Origin: Bacteroidota bacterium
GTDB lineage: Bacteria; Bacteroidota; Bacteroidia; Bacteroidales; F082
Assembly (NCBI GenBank): GCA_020444415.1
Contig: JAHLLA010000010.1
Span: 1-64,000 of the forward strand
Reading direction: 5' to 3'
Length of the DNA: 64,000 nt
Positions 24,196-33,743 of the stretch are shown piece by piece. Under the pieces are notes generated by a model, which worked only from the letters and a program-made list of their open reading frames with translations, searched no databases and was not told where the DNA came from. The position numbers and the translations under genes were made by a program. How positions within the stretch are numbered: position 1 is the first letter of the stretch; each line of letters opens with the position of its first letter.

Positions 24196-25086
24196 TTATT
24201 TCTTGCGCTCTGCTAGATTATAGAACCTTTGTGTCGGATAAGCAAAATCAATATCATCACATGCATCAAACCTGTCAAGAATGTCCTCCCATATTATTTC
24301 ATCTATTGATCTTCTTTTCCTGGGATCGCACATAAACCTTAAAGTAAGCATAACACCGCTATCTTTTACGCTGGTATATACAATAGGCGTTAACTTTGCG
24401 TAAAAGATTAAAAACTTTTTGGCTGCTTCTTTTATCTGACCTTCAGCGTTTTCACTTAATAAAAGACCATGATGGTTTACAATATCTATTAAAATTTGTT
24501 TCGCCTTTTTCCAATCACTTTCAAATGTAATAAGCACGGGTATTTCATTCCAGATATATTGAAAACCTGTGGTATAGCTTGCCTGTGGTTCAGTAAAAAC
24601 AATTCCATTAGGAATATGAATGATTCTACCCGTGCTTTGATCAGCGTCAACCCAGTTTCCTATTTCATTTATCGAAAACTGAAATAACCTGATATCAATT
24701 ACATCACCGGCATTTTCTCCTATCTGAACTCTATCGCCTACTTTGAAAGGTTGCCTTATGATAATGAAGAACCACGCAACCATGTTCACTAGGGGATCTC
24801 TTAATGCTATGGCTATACCTGCAGAAATAAGCCCAAAAAAAGTAGCCATTGAGCCAAAAATTTTAAGCCAGATGTTAATTAGGAATATAATTATCAGAAA
24901 AACAGATAGATACAGGGATATTTTCTGCCATTGGTATCGTACTTTAATATCTGTAACTTTTCCAATAATCAGTTTGCTAATTAGCATTCGTATAAGAATG
25001 ATAATAATAATTACTAATCCTGACTCCAACATCTTTAATTGAAGTTCATACGAAAGACCGAAATAGTTTGTAAGGAATTCCTGCAT
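24196..25086 (-). CDS. MscS-family mechanosensitive channel
   Basis: A 296-residue small-conductance mechanosensitive channel. Three membrane helices are visible (about 18-40, 52-73, and the pore helix region 84-113 with GLISAGIAIALRDPLVNMVAWFFI). The MscS beta domain follows (FKVGDRVQIGENAGDVIDI, about 118-136) and then the C-terminal alpha/beta domain. It would release solutes during osmotic downshock. It is monocistronic and divergent from the radical SAM gene. ATGATTTAATCAT (25174-25186) in the intervening space is a possible operator. Confidence 0.9.
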   Translation of the reverse strand: MQEFLTNYFGLSYELQLKMLESGLVIIIIILIRMLISKLIIGKVTDIKVRYQWQKISLYLSVFLIIIFLINIWLKIFGSMATFFGLISAGIAIALRDPLVNMVAWFFIIIRQPFKVGDRVQIGENAGDVIDIRLFQFSINEIGNWVDADQSTGRIIHIPNGIVFTEPQASYTTGFQYIWNEIPVLITFESDWKKAKQILIDIVNHHGLLLSENAEGQIKEAAKKFLIFYAKLTPIVYTSVKDSGVMLTLRFMCDPRKRRSIDEIIWEDILDRFDACDDIDFAYPTQRFYNLAERKK

Positions 25087-25509
25087 AGGTTATAATGTTA
25101 AATCTTGCGTTAAAGTTATCTAATTTCCACTTTTTTATTGCTACTCACTATTTAATCCTTTATTGTTTATATCATGATTTAATCATTAAAGTTAATACAA
25201 ATATTTTCATAGGTGTAACAATTTAGTAACATAGAAATATCTTTTATTCGATCATGCAACTGAATTTGCTATTAGCCGAATGTAATATTCATCAGCAAAA
25301 TAAAAAAAGATTCTTTTTTTAGCTAACTTAAACCATAATTTAACAGGATCAGAACTAAATAATATTCTTAACAATAGTCCATTTATGTTTGAAGATTCAC
25401 AGTTAAAATGATAAATCGGAAAGCCAGCAACTCCAGTTTACGATACATCATCAATATCGTTATATTCTTTTTATATTTATCAACAATTATCAACTTAGGA
25501 AAATTCTCA

Positions 25510-26979
25510 ATGAAGAAAATCTTATTGGTCAATTCAAATACGGAAAGTGCTCCCTATCCGGTATCACCACTGGGCTTATGTATGCTTGCCACTGCACTTA
25601 AAAATACCGCATATGAAGTAAAAATATTTGATGGTTTGTGGAACCATGTGAATTCGGGTCCACAAAATCAAACAATCTCCCTCGTTCATGTACTGAAAGA
25701 TTTCCAGCCTGATGTGATAGGCGTTTCCATCCGGAATATTGATGACCTGATCATGGAGCAATCCAGGTTTTACATCGAAGAAATAGAAGACCTATGTATT
25801 ACGCCTATAAAGAAATATGGTAAAGGTATTACCATACTTGGGGGTGCCGGTTTTAGCATGTTCCCCATTGAACTCCTAAAACGCTGGAAATTTGACTTCG
25901 GCATTACAGGAGCTGGAGAAGAATCGCTCCTCACTTTGCTGCATTCAATTGAGAATGGTCATCCAACCGACAACATACCGGGTGTTCTTGTGCGGAAATC
26001 CAACGGTCAAATAACAGGTTCATCACAATTCGAGATCAATACGAATGGATCAAAACTCATTGTTCCCTATCCTGAGATTGACACACATTTAAATTATAAT
26101 CCTTACCTCACCCGAAGTTCCTATCCTATCCAAACAAAACGTGGCTGTGTATTAAAATGCCTATACTGTTCTTATCCAACGATTGAAGGAAAAACATATC
26201 AGTTGCGAACCGCGAAAGATGTGGTGGATGAAATTGAAAGTGTGAATAAGCGTATGCCAAATGTTGTCTTTGAATTTGTGGATTCAACTTTTAACCATCC
26301 CCCGAAACATGCCGAAAATATTTGTCGCGAAATAATCAGCCGTGGACTTTCTTTAAAACTGCGAACCATGGGCGTAACTCCTGCTGGTGTAACACCTGAA
26401 TTAATTTATTTAATGCGACAGGCAGGATTTGTACAAATTGATTGCACTCCTGATTCGGCATCCGATAAAATGCTTCAAAACCTGAGAAAAGATTTTAACC
26501 GGAAGAAACTCGAAAAAGTTGCCAGTGTTTTAAAAGAAGCCGATATGCCTACCATGTGGTTTTTCATCCTCGGAGGACCCGGTGAAGATGATGATACGCT
26601 TGACGAAACCTTCGATTTCATTCACTGGTTTATTGATGAACGCGACCTGGTACATATTACTGAAGGCCTTCGCATTTATCCGGATACAGGACTGGAAGAA
26701 ATTGCCATCGCAGAAGGAATTATTAAAAAGAATGAGAGTTTGCTCAAACCACATTTCTATATTTCAAAACATCTCGGACAAAAAAAATTAAAAACGAGAA
26801 CTAAAGAATTTACTTCCCAACATTATAACTGCCTCTTATCCGCTGATTCAACACCTTCTAAAGAAATGATTCAGAAAGCCCTGGAAGTAAGAAAGCAAAA
26901 AAATCTGACTAATGAACCCATGTTCCGAACCTTGCTAAGGTTGAGAAAAGAAGAATTTAAAACCGGAATAAAGCAGTAA
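25510..26979 (+). CDS. B12-binding radical SAM protein
   Basis: About 489 residues: N-terminal cobalamin-binding Rossmann domain (1-150, with PDVIGVSIRN), then a radical SAM core with Cys213, Cys217 and Cys220 (KRGCVLKCLYC). I use ATG 25510, where MKKILLVNSN matches the start of the domain; a frame from 25408 adds a hydrophobic stretch not expected here. The DxHxxG cobalt-ligand motif is not evident, as in many B12-radical SAM proteins. Possible roles include lipid, hopanoid or natural-product methylation. The 423 bp before it hold only AT-rich sequence and a small palindrome. Confidence 0.85.
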   Translation: MKKILLVNSNTESAPYPVSPLGLCMLATALKNTAYEVKIFDGLWNHVNSGPQNQTISLVHVLKDFQPDVIGVSIRNIDDLIMEQSRFYIEEIEDLCITPIKKYGKGITILGGAGFSMFPIELLKRWKFDFGITGAGEESLLTLLHSIENGHPTDNIPGVLVRKSNGQITGSSQFEINTNGSKLIVPYPEIDTHLNYNPYLTRSSYPIQTKRGCVLKCLYCSYPTIEGKTYQLRTAKDVVDEIESVNKRMPNVVFEFVDSTFNHPPKHAENICREIISRGLSLKLRTMGVTPAGVTPELIYLMRQAGFVQIDCTPDSASDKMLQNLRKDFNRKKLEKVASVLKEADMPTMWFFILGGPGEDDDTLDETFDFIHWFIDERDLVHITEGLRIYPDTGLEEIAIAEGIIKKNESLLKPHFYISKHLGQKKLKTRTKEFTSQHYNCLLSADSTPSKEMIQKALEVRKQKNLTNEPMFRTLLRLRKEEFKTGIKQ

Positions 26980-26983
26980 AAAA

Positions 26984-27080
26984 AAACTCCCCAACGGTGC
27001 AAGGGGAGTTTATTTGAGATTTTGGTAAATCTCTTATTGTTCTTTCAAAAATGAAGAACAAACAAGCACTACAAATATAA
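26984..27080 (-). ncRNA. candidate short RNA unit C (promoter, leader, terminator)
   Basis: Read on the minus strand: a -7 box TATATTTG (complement of 27072-27079), a U-rich leader GTGCTTGTTTGTTCTTCAT, a hairpin GAGATTT/AAATCTC (27016-27033), then a terminator AACTCCCC/GGGGAGTT (26985-26992 with 27003-27010) followed by a long T-run. A -33 TTTG was not found at the right distance. The same layout occurs at 30820-31071. The hairpin may also terminate the radical SAM gene on the plus strand. Confidence 0.5.
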
Positions 27081-27264
27081 GTACCTCAATTTAAAAAGCC
27101 TAATAAAAACGTTTTATTTCCCCCTAAAACTCGCAAGCGAATGCATGCATTATTTTGTAAGTATTTTGACTTTTTGCTTTCCAGATCGGATCACACACAG
27201 GATAAGTCAACTTAGCATTCAGCGGAGCTGATATGATCTCAGGAAAAAGCAAAGCCATTTAATC

Positions 27265-27369
27265 CTATCCTTTTTTAGCCTTCTTTTCCCTTTTTTCAGC
27301 TTTTTTCTCTTTAGCTGATTTTTGAGCTTCCTTTTTAACATTCTTCTTCGCGTCTTGTGACTTTGCCAT
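27265..27369 (-). CDS. 34-residue lysine-rich small protein
   Basis: A short ORF starting MAKSQDAKKNVKKEAQKS and ending in KKAKKG, with 16 Lys, 6 Ala and no hydrophobic core; strongly basic, probably helical or disordered. Codons are typical and the frame is free of stops for its entire length. Similar lysine-rich peptides starting MAKS/MGKS are common as hypothetical genes in Bacteroidota, sometimes near cold-shock genes; I infer possible nucleic-acid binding. It is isolated between the radical SAM gene and the fusion gene. No strong RBS, as usual here. Confidence 0.6.
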   Translation of the reverse strand: MAKSQDAKKNVKKEAQKSAKEKKAEKREKKAKKG

Positions 27370-27669
27370 GGTATTATGTATTAAGTACTGTTATGCTAAA
27401 CTGTAATTCAGCGTTTTATAGTTTATTTTTTCTCCACTAAAAGTAATAAAAAATGCGCGCAAATCATGAGAAATGTGCTGCATTTAGCGATTTTTTGTTC
27501 CCATGATCGTAATTTTCATGCATGGGCATTTGTTTTTGAAGTAATCCTTCCTCCTGAAAGAAGAGCTTTTCTTTCATTTGTTCACACGCATCGAAATAAC
27601 CATCTTTTCTCATTCCCTCCAGAGTAAAATAAGCCTATTCAATCCATAAAACACAGTATATCTTCCAAA
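27370..27669. other. 300-bp intergenic stretch
   Basis: This lies between the lysine-rich ORF and the end of the minus-strand fusion gene. It is AT-rich, has short pyrimidine tracts, and shows no ORF, operator or strong hairpin that I can support. Confidence 0.5.
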
Positions 27670-30600
27670 TCATTTGTCAATCAATCGCATAAAATCTTCC
27701 TTCAAAACCATGGATAGTCTGTAGATGAGTTCATCCGCATTTTGCTTTGAAAATACCATAGGTGGTTTGATTTTGATCACATTATGATCCGGGCCATCCG
27801 TACTCATCAGAATTGCCAATTCCTGCATTTTATTGGCAAGGTAGGAGGCCTTTTCGCCCAAAGGTTCCTTATCCTTGCCATTCAGTTCAAACCCAAGAAA
27901 TAAACCCTGCCCCCTAACATCCCCAATAATGGGAAATTCTTTTTGAAGCGCCTTTAACTGATCTTTTAGATAATTACCTACCAATAGGGCATTCCCTTGT
28001 AGATTTTCATCTTCAATTACCTGCAACACTTCTTTGCCAATGGCACATGAAACAGGATTACCGCCGAAAGTATTAAAGTATTCCATCCCATTGGCAAAGG
28101 CATCTGCTACTTTTTTTGTGCAGACAACGGCTGCCAGTGGATGGCCATTGCCAATAGGTTTTCCAATTGTTACGATATCAGGAACAACATCATGCAACTG
28201 AAAGCCCCAGAAGGCACTTCCAACGCGGCCACAGCCCACCTGTACTTCATCTGCAATGCAAACACCTCCAGCTTCGCGAATTTCTTTATAAGCTGTTTTC
28301 AGATAATTCTTTGGCAGTTCTATCTGGCCACCACAACTGATGATGCTTTCGCAAATAAAAGCCGCTACATTTCTTCCTTTATACTGAATATTTTCTACCT
28401 GTTTCTTTACATGTGAAGCATATTTTCGCCCTGCATCCGCCCCCTGATAGATACCCCTGAAAATATCCGGTAAAGGAACAATATGCGTATGCTCCGGACA
28501 TCCCTGTCCCCCATCGCCATCAAATTTATAGGAGCTCACCTCAATACAAGCATTGGTATTACCGTGATAACCTGCTTCCACAGCAACCATGTCCTTTTGT
28601 CCTTTATAGATTCTCGCCATTCTCAAAGCCAGTTCATTGGCTTCACTTCCCGAATTCAAAAAATAAACAACGGATAATTCTTTTGGAAAGGTGCTGAGAA
28701 GTTTATGTGCAAATTCAATGATATGATCATGCAAATACCTGGTGTTGGTATTCAAAACTGCCATTTGCTTTTGACCGGCTTCAACAACGCGTGAATGCTC
28801 ATGGCCGACATGAGCTACGTTATTTACGGTATCGAGGTATTTACGCCCTGTTTCATCAATTAAAAATTCGCCTTCTCCCCTAACTATCTTTAGAGGGTTT
28901 TTATAGGATAGGCTCAGGTTTTCGCCAAGGTGTTCCTTTCTAAATTCGATGGCTTCCGCTTTTTCTTTAGGTTGCCGTTTTTCCCGATCGCCTGAATTGA
29001 ACAATAAATTCGGGTCAGGACATATACTTTGCCAAATTTCAAATTCCGATGGAAATGCTACACCCGGAAAATCAATTGTATTGCCCAGCATATCCAGCAT
29101 CAACTGGAAATGCAAATGTGGCGACCAATTTCCATTTTCAGATTCATCTCCAATAAATGCAATCAATTCACCTTTTCTGACTTGATCGCCCTTGTTAAAT
29201 AATTGCAGGGAACTGCGTGACAAATGCCCATATAAAGTGTAAAATTTATGATCATTATTATAAACATGCTCAATAATGAGCGTCGGTCCATAATCTTTAT
29301 CACCCTCATTATTGTGAATACTGAATATAGTTCCGGGAAATATAGCATGAACCGGTGTTTCTTTTTCAACCCAATAATCAACACCCAGGTGAACGGTTCG
29401 ATATTCCGGGCCATTGTTGCCTTCCTTTTTAAATATATCAGATGTATAAAATGGTCGTGTTTCACCATAACCTCCGGCAATAATAGAATCAGGATGATTT
29501 TCCTTCAGTTTTTTTAGCTTTGAGGTTGTAAGCGCATTATCTGAATATGCTTTCGCATTACCTAACCATGTACTTGAGACACTCATGTCAACCCGGCTTG
29601 TACTTTTTGGGCTTAAAGAAGGAAACAAATCTTCTAACTGAAAAATATTTTTTTTTCTCCACTCGGTAAACTCCGCTTCATTGGGATGTGGACTAAAGCT
29701 ACATGCCTTTCTAAAACTATAAATGGCCAGGTCTTCATTTAGCGCATGCCACTTTGTTAGCAATTCAATAGCAGGTTTTTCACTGACAAGCAAATATTCA
29801 TTTTCAGGTTCTTTAGACTTATTAATAGCTGATTTGGTTATACTAATTACAAGTCGCATGGCCACCAGCAGATATAATAACACCAGTTCTTCTTCTTGTA
29901 GTTGAATATTTTCGTGATACCCCTTTACCACTGGTAATGCAGCTTGCAGCGGATCAGGTTTTCCCATAACAGCGTATGCAATAGTCACCGCAAGGTTATT
30001 AATTTGTGCCGTGTAAATGGCGTCACCATAGTCAATGATCGCCTTTACTCTCGGATCTGATAAATTATCGGAAACAATAATATTATGATCATTCACATCA
30101 TTGTGGATCACTCCTTTTCTGAGGTTTTCCAATTGCGGCAGAATTTCTGAAAACCTTTTCTGAAAACTTGTAATGATTCCTTTTATATCACCTTCAAATA
30201 GGTTGGTAAACTCATATGTCCATGCTCCCTGACTAATATCCCAATCGAGTTTTCTATGCGCTGAAGGATGATCGAATTCAGATAAAATATGGGTTATCAA
30301 ACCTGATTCTTTTCCTAAAGAAAACAGCAACTGATCCGTATGTGGATAAACGGATGACCATAAGCGCCCATCTAACCATGTGTACAACCGCACCCACCTC
30401 GTCATGCCTGACGCATCAGTGTATTTGGTTATTTCAACACCCTCTTTATTCTTAATAAATTGTGGCACCTCTAGTTGAGCAGATGATTGCTCAAGATGTT
30501 TTAAAAGCAAATATTGAAAATCTATAAATTCTATATCTATATTGGGCCGGCTGATTTTAAGTACATAACAGCTACCAGAAGTTTTAATTTTAAAATTAAA

Positions 30601-30714
30601 ATCCAATTCACCGGGCAGATCGCTAATTTGTCCGGTTATATTGTAAAATTTACTGAGAATGTATGCTGCTTGTTGTTGCTCAATCCTGATTTTCGAATAT
30701 TCCAAATCTGACAT
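27670..30714 (-). CDS. APH kinase / M23 peptidase / class III aminotransferase fusion
   Basis: A 1014-residue three-part protein. Residues about 20-330 are an aminoglycoside-phosphotransferase/choline-kinase-like domain with catalytic HNDVNDHN (204-211). Residues about 400-560 are an M23 (LytM-type) fold with HLGVDYW and HLHFQL zinc-site motifs. Residues about 590-1014 are a class III aminotransferase with [19 protein letters not shown] and Schiff-base Lys852 in IGKPIGNG. The last domain resembles ethanolamine-phosphate phospho-lyases (AGXT2L). There is no signal peptide, so the peptidase-like domain is probably cytoplasmic and may be non-proteolytic. Phosphorylation then elimination of an amino-alcohol is a plausible scheme. 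Confidence 0.88.
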   Translation of the reverse strand: MSDLEYSKIRIEQQQAAYILSKFYNITGQISDLPGELDFNFKIKTSGSCYVLKISRPNIDIEFIDFQYLLLKHLEQSSAQLEVPQFIKNKEGVEITKYTDASGMTRWVRLYTWLDGRLWSSVYPHTDQLLFSLGKESGLITHILSEFDHPSAHRKLDWDISQGAWTYEFTNLFEGDIKGIITSFQKRFSEILPQLENLRKGVIHNDVNDHNIIVSDNLSDPRVKAIIDYGDAIYTAQINNLAVTIAYAVMGKPDPLQAALPVVKGYHENIQLQEEELVLLYLLVAMRLVISITKSAINKSKEPENEYLLVSEKPAIELLTKWHALNEDLAIYSFRKACSFSPHPNEAEFTEWRKKNIFQLEDLFPSLSPKSTSRVDMSVSSTWLGNAKAYSDNALTTSKLKKLKENHPDSIIAGGYGETRPFYTSDIFKKEGNNGPEYRTVHLGVDYWVEKETPVHAIFPGTIFSIHNNEGDKDYGPTLIIEHVYNNDHKFYTLYGHLSRSSLQLFNKGDQVRKGELIAFIGDESENGNWSPHLHFQLMLDMLGNTIDFPGVAFPSEFEIWQSICPDPNLLFNSGDREKRQPKEKAEAIEFRKEHLGENLSLSYKNPLKIVRGEGEFLIDETGRKYLDTVNNVAHVGHEHSRVVEAGQKQMAVLNTNTRYLHDHIIEFAHKLLSTFPKELSVVYFLNSGSEANELALRMARIYKGQKDMVAVEAGYHGNTNACIEVSSYKFDGDGGQGCPEHTHIVPLPDIFRGIYQGADAGRKYASHVKKQVENIQYKGRNVAAFICESIISCGGQIELPKNYLKTAYKEIREAGGVCIADEVQVGCGRVGSAFWGFQLHDVVPDIVTIGKPIGNGHPLAAVVCTKKVADAFANGMEYFNTFGGNPVSCAIGKEVLQVIEDENLQGNALLVGNYLKDQLKALQKEFPIIGDVRGQGLFLGFELNGKDKEPLGEKASYLANKMQELAILMSTDGPDHNVIKIKPPMVFSKQNADELIYRLSMVLKEDFMRLIDK

Positions 30715-30819
30715 TTTTTAATGAATTGATTTTATGACTCTTATAATATTATTTTGAAACCTCATTACTATCACAAAAATAGACAATCAACGGTTCCTAT
30801 GCGGAAGGAATACCTGTAA

Positions 30820-30900
30820 ATAAAAAACCCATCCAACACGATTAAGTATTTGGATGGGTTCCAATTATGAAAAACAAACAAAACAAGCGTCTTAATATAC
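30820..30900 (-). ncRNA. candidate short RNA unit B
   Basis: On the minus strand: a weak -7 box TATATTAA, leader CGCTTGTTTTGTTTGTTTT then CATAATTGG, and a terminator AACCCATCC/GGATGGGTT (30826-30834 with 30852-30860) ending in six T. The leader is almost identical to that of unit A 130 bp away, while the hairpin stem differs. It lies upstream of the fusion gene on the same strand, ending about 105 bp before its start. Confidence 0.5.
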
Positions 30901-30971
30901 TTGATGCAAGTAAAAAAGTTACAACAATGAAAAGAAATTTTGAGAATCTTTAATTATAAAGGGTGTAAAAT

Positions 30972-31071
30972 AAAAAAACCCACCCGAGATATAAAACCTT
31001 TGGGTGGGCCCAATTATGAAAAACAAACAAAACAAGCGATACAAATATATACAATTTTTACAAAGTCCAAA
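30972..31071 (-). ncRNA. candidate short RNA unit A with promoter
   Basis: On the minus strand: -33 TTTG (complement of 31068-31071), 18-bp spacer, -7 TATATTTG (complement of 31042-31049), leader CGCTTGTTTTGTTTGTTTT then CATAATTGG, and terminator CCCACCC/GGGTGGG (30979-30985 with 31002-31008) followed by seven T. The predicted RNA is about 65 nt. This is the best-formed of the three similar units and has no coding potential. Regulatory RNA or attenuator are both possible. Confidence 0.55.
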
Positions 31072-31091
31072 CTTTTTTTAATAAATATTTA

Positions 31092-31168
31092 AATGACACC
31101 GCTCATATTTGCAAAAGCAGGCAGATGAATTTCTCCATCCACCTGCCGGTTGCTTGCTTTGTGTCATT
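31092..31168. repeat. long inverted repeat with GCTTGCTTTGT core
   Basis: AATGACAC (31092-31099) pairs with GTGTCATT (31161-31168); inside, GGCAG (31120-31124) pairs with CTGCC (31143-31147). The 3' side contains GGTTGCTTGCTTTGT, as in the element at 7-40. From 31169 to 31515 I see no gene; a 62-codon frame there lacks support. Confidence 0.4.
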
Positions 31169-31515
31169 AAATTTAATACCTAAAGCAGGATTAAATCGTA
31201 TATTTTATTATTAAGAAATACTAATAACGCAATGGTTTACAATTGCTTGTGAAAAAGATGGCTTGTGGAATATGAAAATAATCTTAATTGTCCCCTATCG
31301 GAAAACGTATTGGCTTTCCAAAAACAACCTTGCAAATATAAGATTCAAATTGATAATTGTCAATTAAAAATGAAAAAAATACATTTTAATTTTTATAAAT
31401 ATGATAATGAACTTCAGATTATGAAAATAATATCTGCCTTAATTAGTTCATAATGTACTTGGAATTCATATTTTTATATCAAAATCCGATAAAGATATCA
31501 GACATTTTAGGTACT

Positions 31516-32802
31516 ATGCGAAAAGTAAACTGTGTTTTCTTTTTTGTATTATTTCAATATACTGCATCATATTCACAAAATTTGAGGCAGCAGCTCGACT
31601 CACTCTCAGGAATCTATAATTTTACTTTAGAGGAAGTAAAAACAGACAGCTTCTTTAAAGAAAAGTACCTTTTAAACTTTGAACAAGCTGTAGATCATCA
31701 AAACCCTGAAACTACTAAATTCAACCAGCGTGTGTTTATTTCACATATTGATAGTAATGCCCCCGTAGTATTTATAACAGAGGGGTATGATGCCAGGCAA
31801 GCTGAAAATACCAAATTCGTAAGTGAATTAGCCGGTCTTTTAAATACCAACCAGGTTTGTGTTGAGCATCGTTATTTTGGGGAATCCGTACCCGACACTT
31901 TAAGTTGGATGCATCTAACTGTTGCGAATGCCGCAGCCGATCATCACCGGATTACCAAAGTATTAAGACTTATCTATGCTGGAAAATGGATTGGTAGCGG
32001 GATTAGCAAAGGCGGACAAACCGCTATATACCATCGGTATTTCTACCCAGAAGATGTGGACATGAGCGTTCCTTATGTCGCTCCTTTAAATTTTTCATCA
32101 GAAGATTTGCGCGTTTACAAATTCCTTGACTCAGTGGGGAATGAAGATTGTCGCGAACGTGTCTTTCAGTTTCAGAAAGAATTACTTCAACATAAAAGCA
32201 AGTACATTTCCGAATTTGAAAAACTGGCGAAAAAAAGAAAATTAAACTATTCCATGGAAATAGAAAAGGCATTCGAACTTGTTGTGCTGGAATATTCATT
32301 TGCCTTCTGGCAATGGGGTTACGTGGATTGCAACTCCATTCCATTGGATTATTCGAATCCGAAATCGATCATCACACATCTTGACCAGGTAGCCGGATTA
32401 AAATGGGTATCGAATGAAGGCATTGAAGAGATACAAGCTTTTTTTTACCAGGCCATGCGTGAAATTGGTTTCTACGGTTACAATATTGAGTCTTTTAAAT
32501 CATGGACTATACATCAGCGAAATCCCACATTCGAATTTACATTACCGGAAGGTGTTTCAGTTGAATTTGAGCCCCAATTGATGCAGGATATTGATTGTTT
32601 TATAAGGCATGAAGCTAATAACATGGTTTTTATTTATGGTGAATACGACCCATGGTCGGCACCTGCAGTTGAATTAACATACCACACAAATTCGTTGAAA
32701 GTAGTAAAACCGGCAGGGAGTCACAGAACACGAATTAACAACCTACCTTCAGAACAACGTGCTTTGGTGTTAGATTCTTTACAAAAATGGCTTCGCGACT
32801 GA
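31516..32802 (+). CDS. secreted S37-family serine peptidase
   Basis: About 428 residues with an N-terminal signal peptide (MRKVNCVFFFVLFQ..SYSQ). The alpha/beta-hydrolase fold matches the S37 tripeptidyl aminopeptidase (PS-10) family: VEHRYFGES (near 118), nucleophile elbow GSGISKGG with Ser164, FIYGEYDPWS with the Asp and GSHRTRI with the His. It probably removes tripeptides from peptides in the periplasm. I use ATG 31516, where the signal peptide begins; an upstream ATG would add 21 residues. Monocistronic. Confidence 0.82.
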   Translation: MRKVNCVFFFVLFQYTASYSQNLRQQLDSLSGIYNFTLEEVKTDSFFKEKYLLNFEQAVDHQNPETTKFNQRVFISHIDSNAPVVFITEGYDARQAENTKFVSELAGLLNTNQVCVEHRYFGESVPDTLSWMHLTVANAAADHHRITKVLRLIYAGKWIGSGISKGGQTAIYHRYFYPEDVDMSVPYVAPLNFSSEDLRVYKFLDSVGNEDCRERVFQFQKELLQHKSKYISEFEKLAKKRKLNYSMEIEKAFELVVLEYSFAFWQWGYVDCNSIPLDYSNPKSIITHLDQVAGLKWVSNEGIEEIQAFFYQAMREIGFYGYNIESFKSWTIHQRNPTFEFTLPEGVSVEFEPQLMQDIDCFIRHEANNMVFIYGEYDPWSAPAVELTYHTNSLKVVKPAGSHRTRINNLPSEQRALVLDSLQKWLRD

Positions 32803-32928
32803 TTTACATTTTATCCCTCAGCATGCATAGAACTCTCATGTTTAAAAAATAAACCTACTATCAATTTGCCATCAATTGAAGTTATGAATAGGGTATTTTT
32901 TATGCGTGTTGAAGAGATATTCCAGAAT

Positions 32929-32965
32929 AGACCTAACTTCGTGAAACGAACTACTCGAAAGGTCT
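32929..32965. terminator. nested hairpin between convergent genes
   Basis: AGACCT (32929-32934) pairs with AGGTCT (32960-32965), and TTCG/CGAA form an inner stem (32938-32950). It lies between the S37 peptidase and the minus-strand dipeptidase E gene, 4 bp after the latter's stop. No long T-run is present, so the terminator role is tentative. Confidence 0.35.
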
Positions 32966-32968
32966 GAA

Positions 32969-33703
32969 TCAGAGTAAAAAGCTTAGATCAGCACCGGGCT
33001 TATACTCAACAGGTTCCTTATTAAATTCAAATAATCGCATATCACGGCTGCCTAGTAACTTCAACAAATTACCTTCCTGGTACAACATGCTCGCTTCCCG
33101 CAATCCAAGTACTTTCATTTTTCTGTTAACAACTAAAAATTCTTCAATCCTTTGCTGTCTTGTTTCTCCTCCATGTCCTTCAGGGTTTGCATCCAGGTAA
33201 TGCGGATTAATCTGGAAGGGAACCAAATTCAAGGTGTCAAAACTGGCGGGTTCAATAATGGGCATATCATTAGTCGTTTTCAGCGACGGACATGCTACAT
33301 TTGCTCCTGCGCTCCATCCCATGTATGGTGTGCCACGTTCAGCTTTTCCCTTAATGGCATCCATAATTCCGCTTTTATGCATCATAGCTACCAGGTGAAA
33401 CGTATTCCCACCGCCCACAGCAATGGCCTCAGCTTCGTTTATCATCAATACCGGGTTGTTAGCCTTATGTACTGACTCTACTTCAAAACCCAGTTCTCCA
33501 AACACACCGCTTACCCTATTTAAATAAGCATCATATGAAGCTTCGAGGCTTTCTTCCGACAAACCTACTCCGGCGTAAGGAACAAAAGTGACTTTCTTTA
33601 CACCTTCACTGTTTAAGAAATCTGAAATATAGGTTTTTGGCCACCCTAAATAAGCTTCACCCGCCATGGTGGAGTTACTGATCAATAATAATTTTTTCGC
33701 CAT
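32969..33703 (-). CDS. pepE: dipeptidase E (S51, Asp-Xaa dipeptidase)
   Basis: A 244-residue cytoplasmic serine peptidase that splits dipeptides with N-terminal Asp. The triad is visible with the same spacing as in Salmonella PepE: Ser131 in GWSAGAN, Asp146 in TTNDMPI and His168 in QINPHYL, followed by PEGHGGETR. The length is slightly above the enterobacterial protein (about 229). It is 40 bp after the start-side neighbour on the same strand, but a common transcript is uncertain. Confidence 0.93.
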   Translation of the reverse strand: MAKKLLLISNSTMAGEAYLGWPKTYISDFLNSEGVKKVTFVPYAGVGLSEESLEASYDAYLNRVSGVFGELGFEVESVHKANNPVLMINEAEAIAVGGGNTFHLVAMMHKSGIMDAIKGKAERGTPYMGWSAGANVACPSLKTTNDMPIIEPASFDTLNLVPFQINPHYLDANPEGHGGETRQQRIEEFLVVNRKMKVLGLREASMLYQEGNLLKLLGSRDMRLFEFNKEPVEYKPGADLSFLL

Positions 33704-33743
33704 TTTTTAAAATATTTGTGTGTAAAATTATGAACAATTGAAT

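Noticed and set aside
26980-31170. CRISPR array or insertion-sequence ends among the intergenic repeats
   Set aside because: Repeats are few, unevenly spaced, lack spacers and have no adjacent cas or transposase gene; promoter-terminator units explain them better.
31265-31453. 62-codon plus-strand frame before the S37 peptidase
   Set aside because: Composition looks random, there is no start context or domain, and it ends just before the peptidase leader; likely chance in AT-rich DNA.
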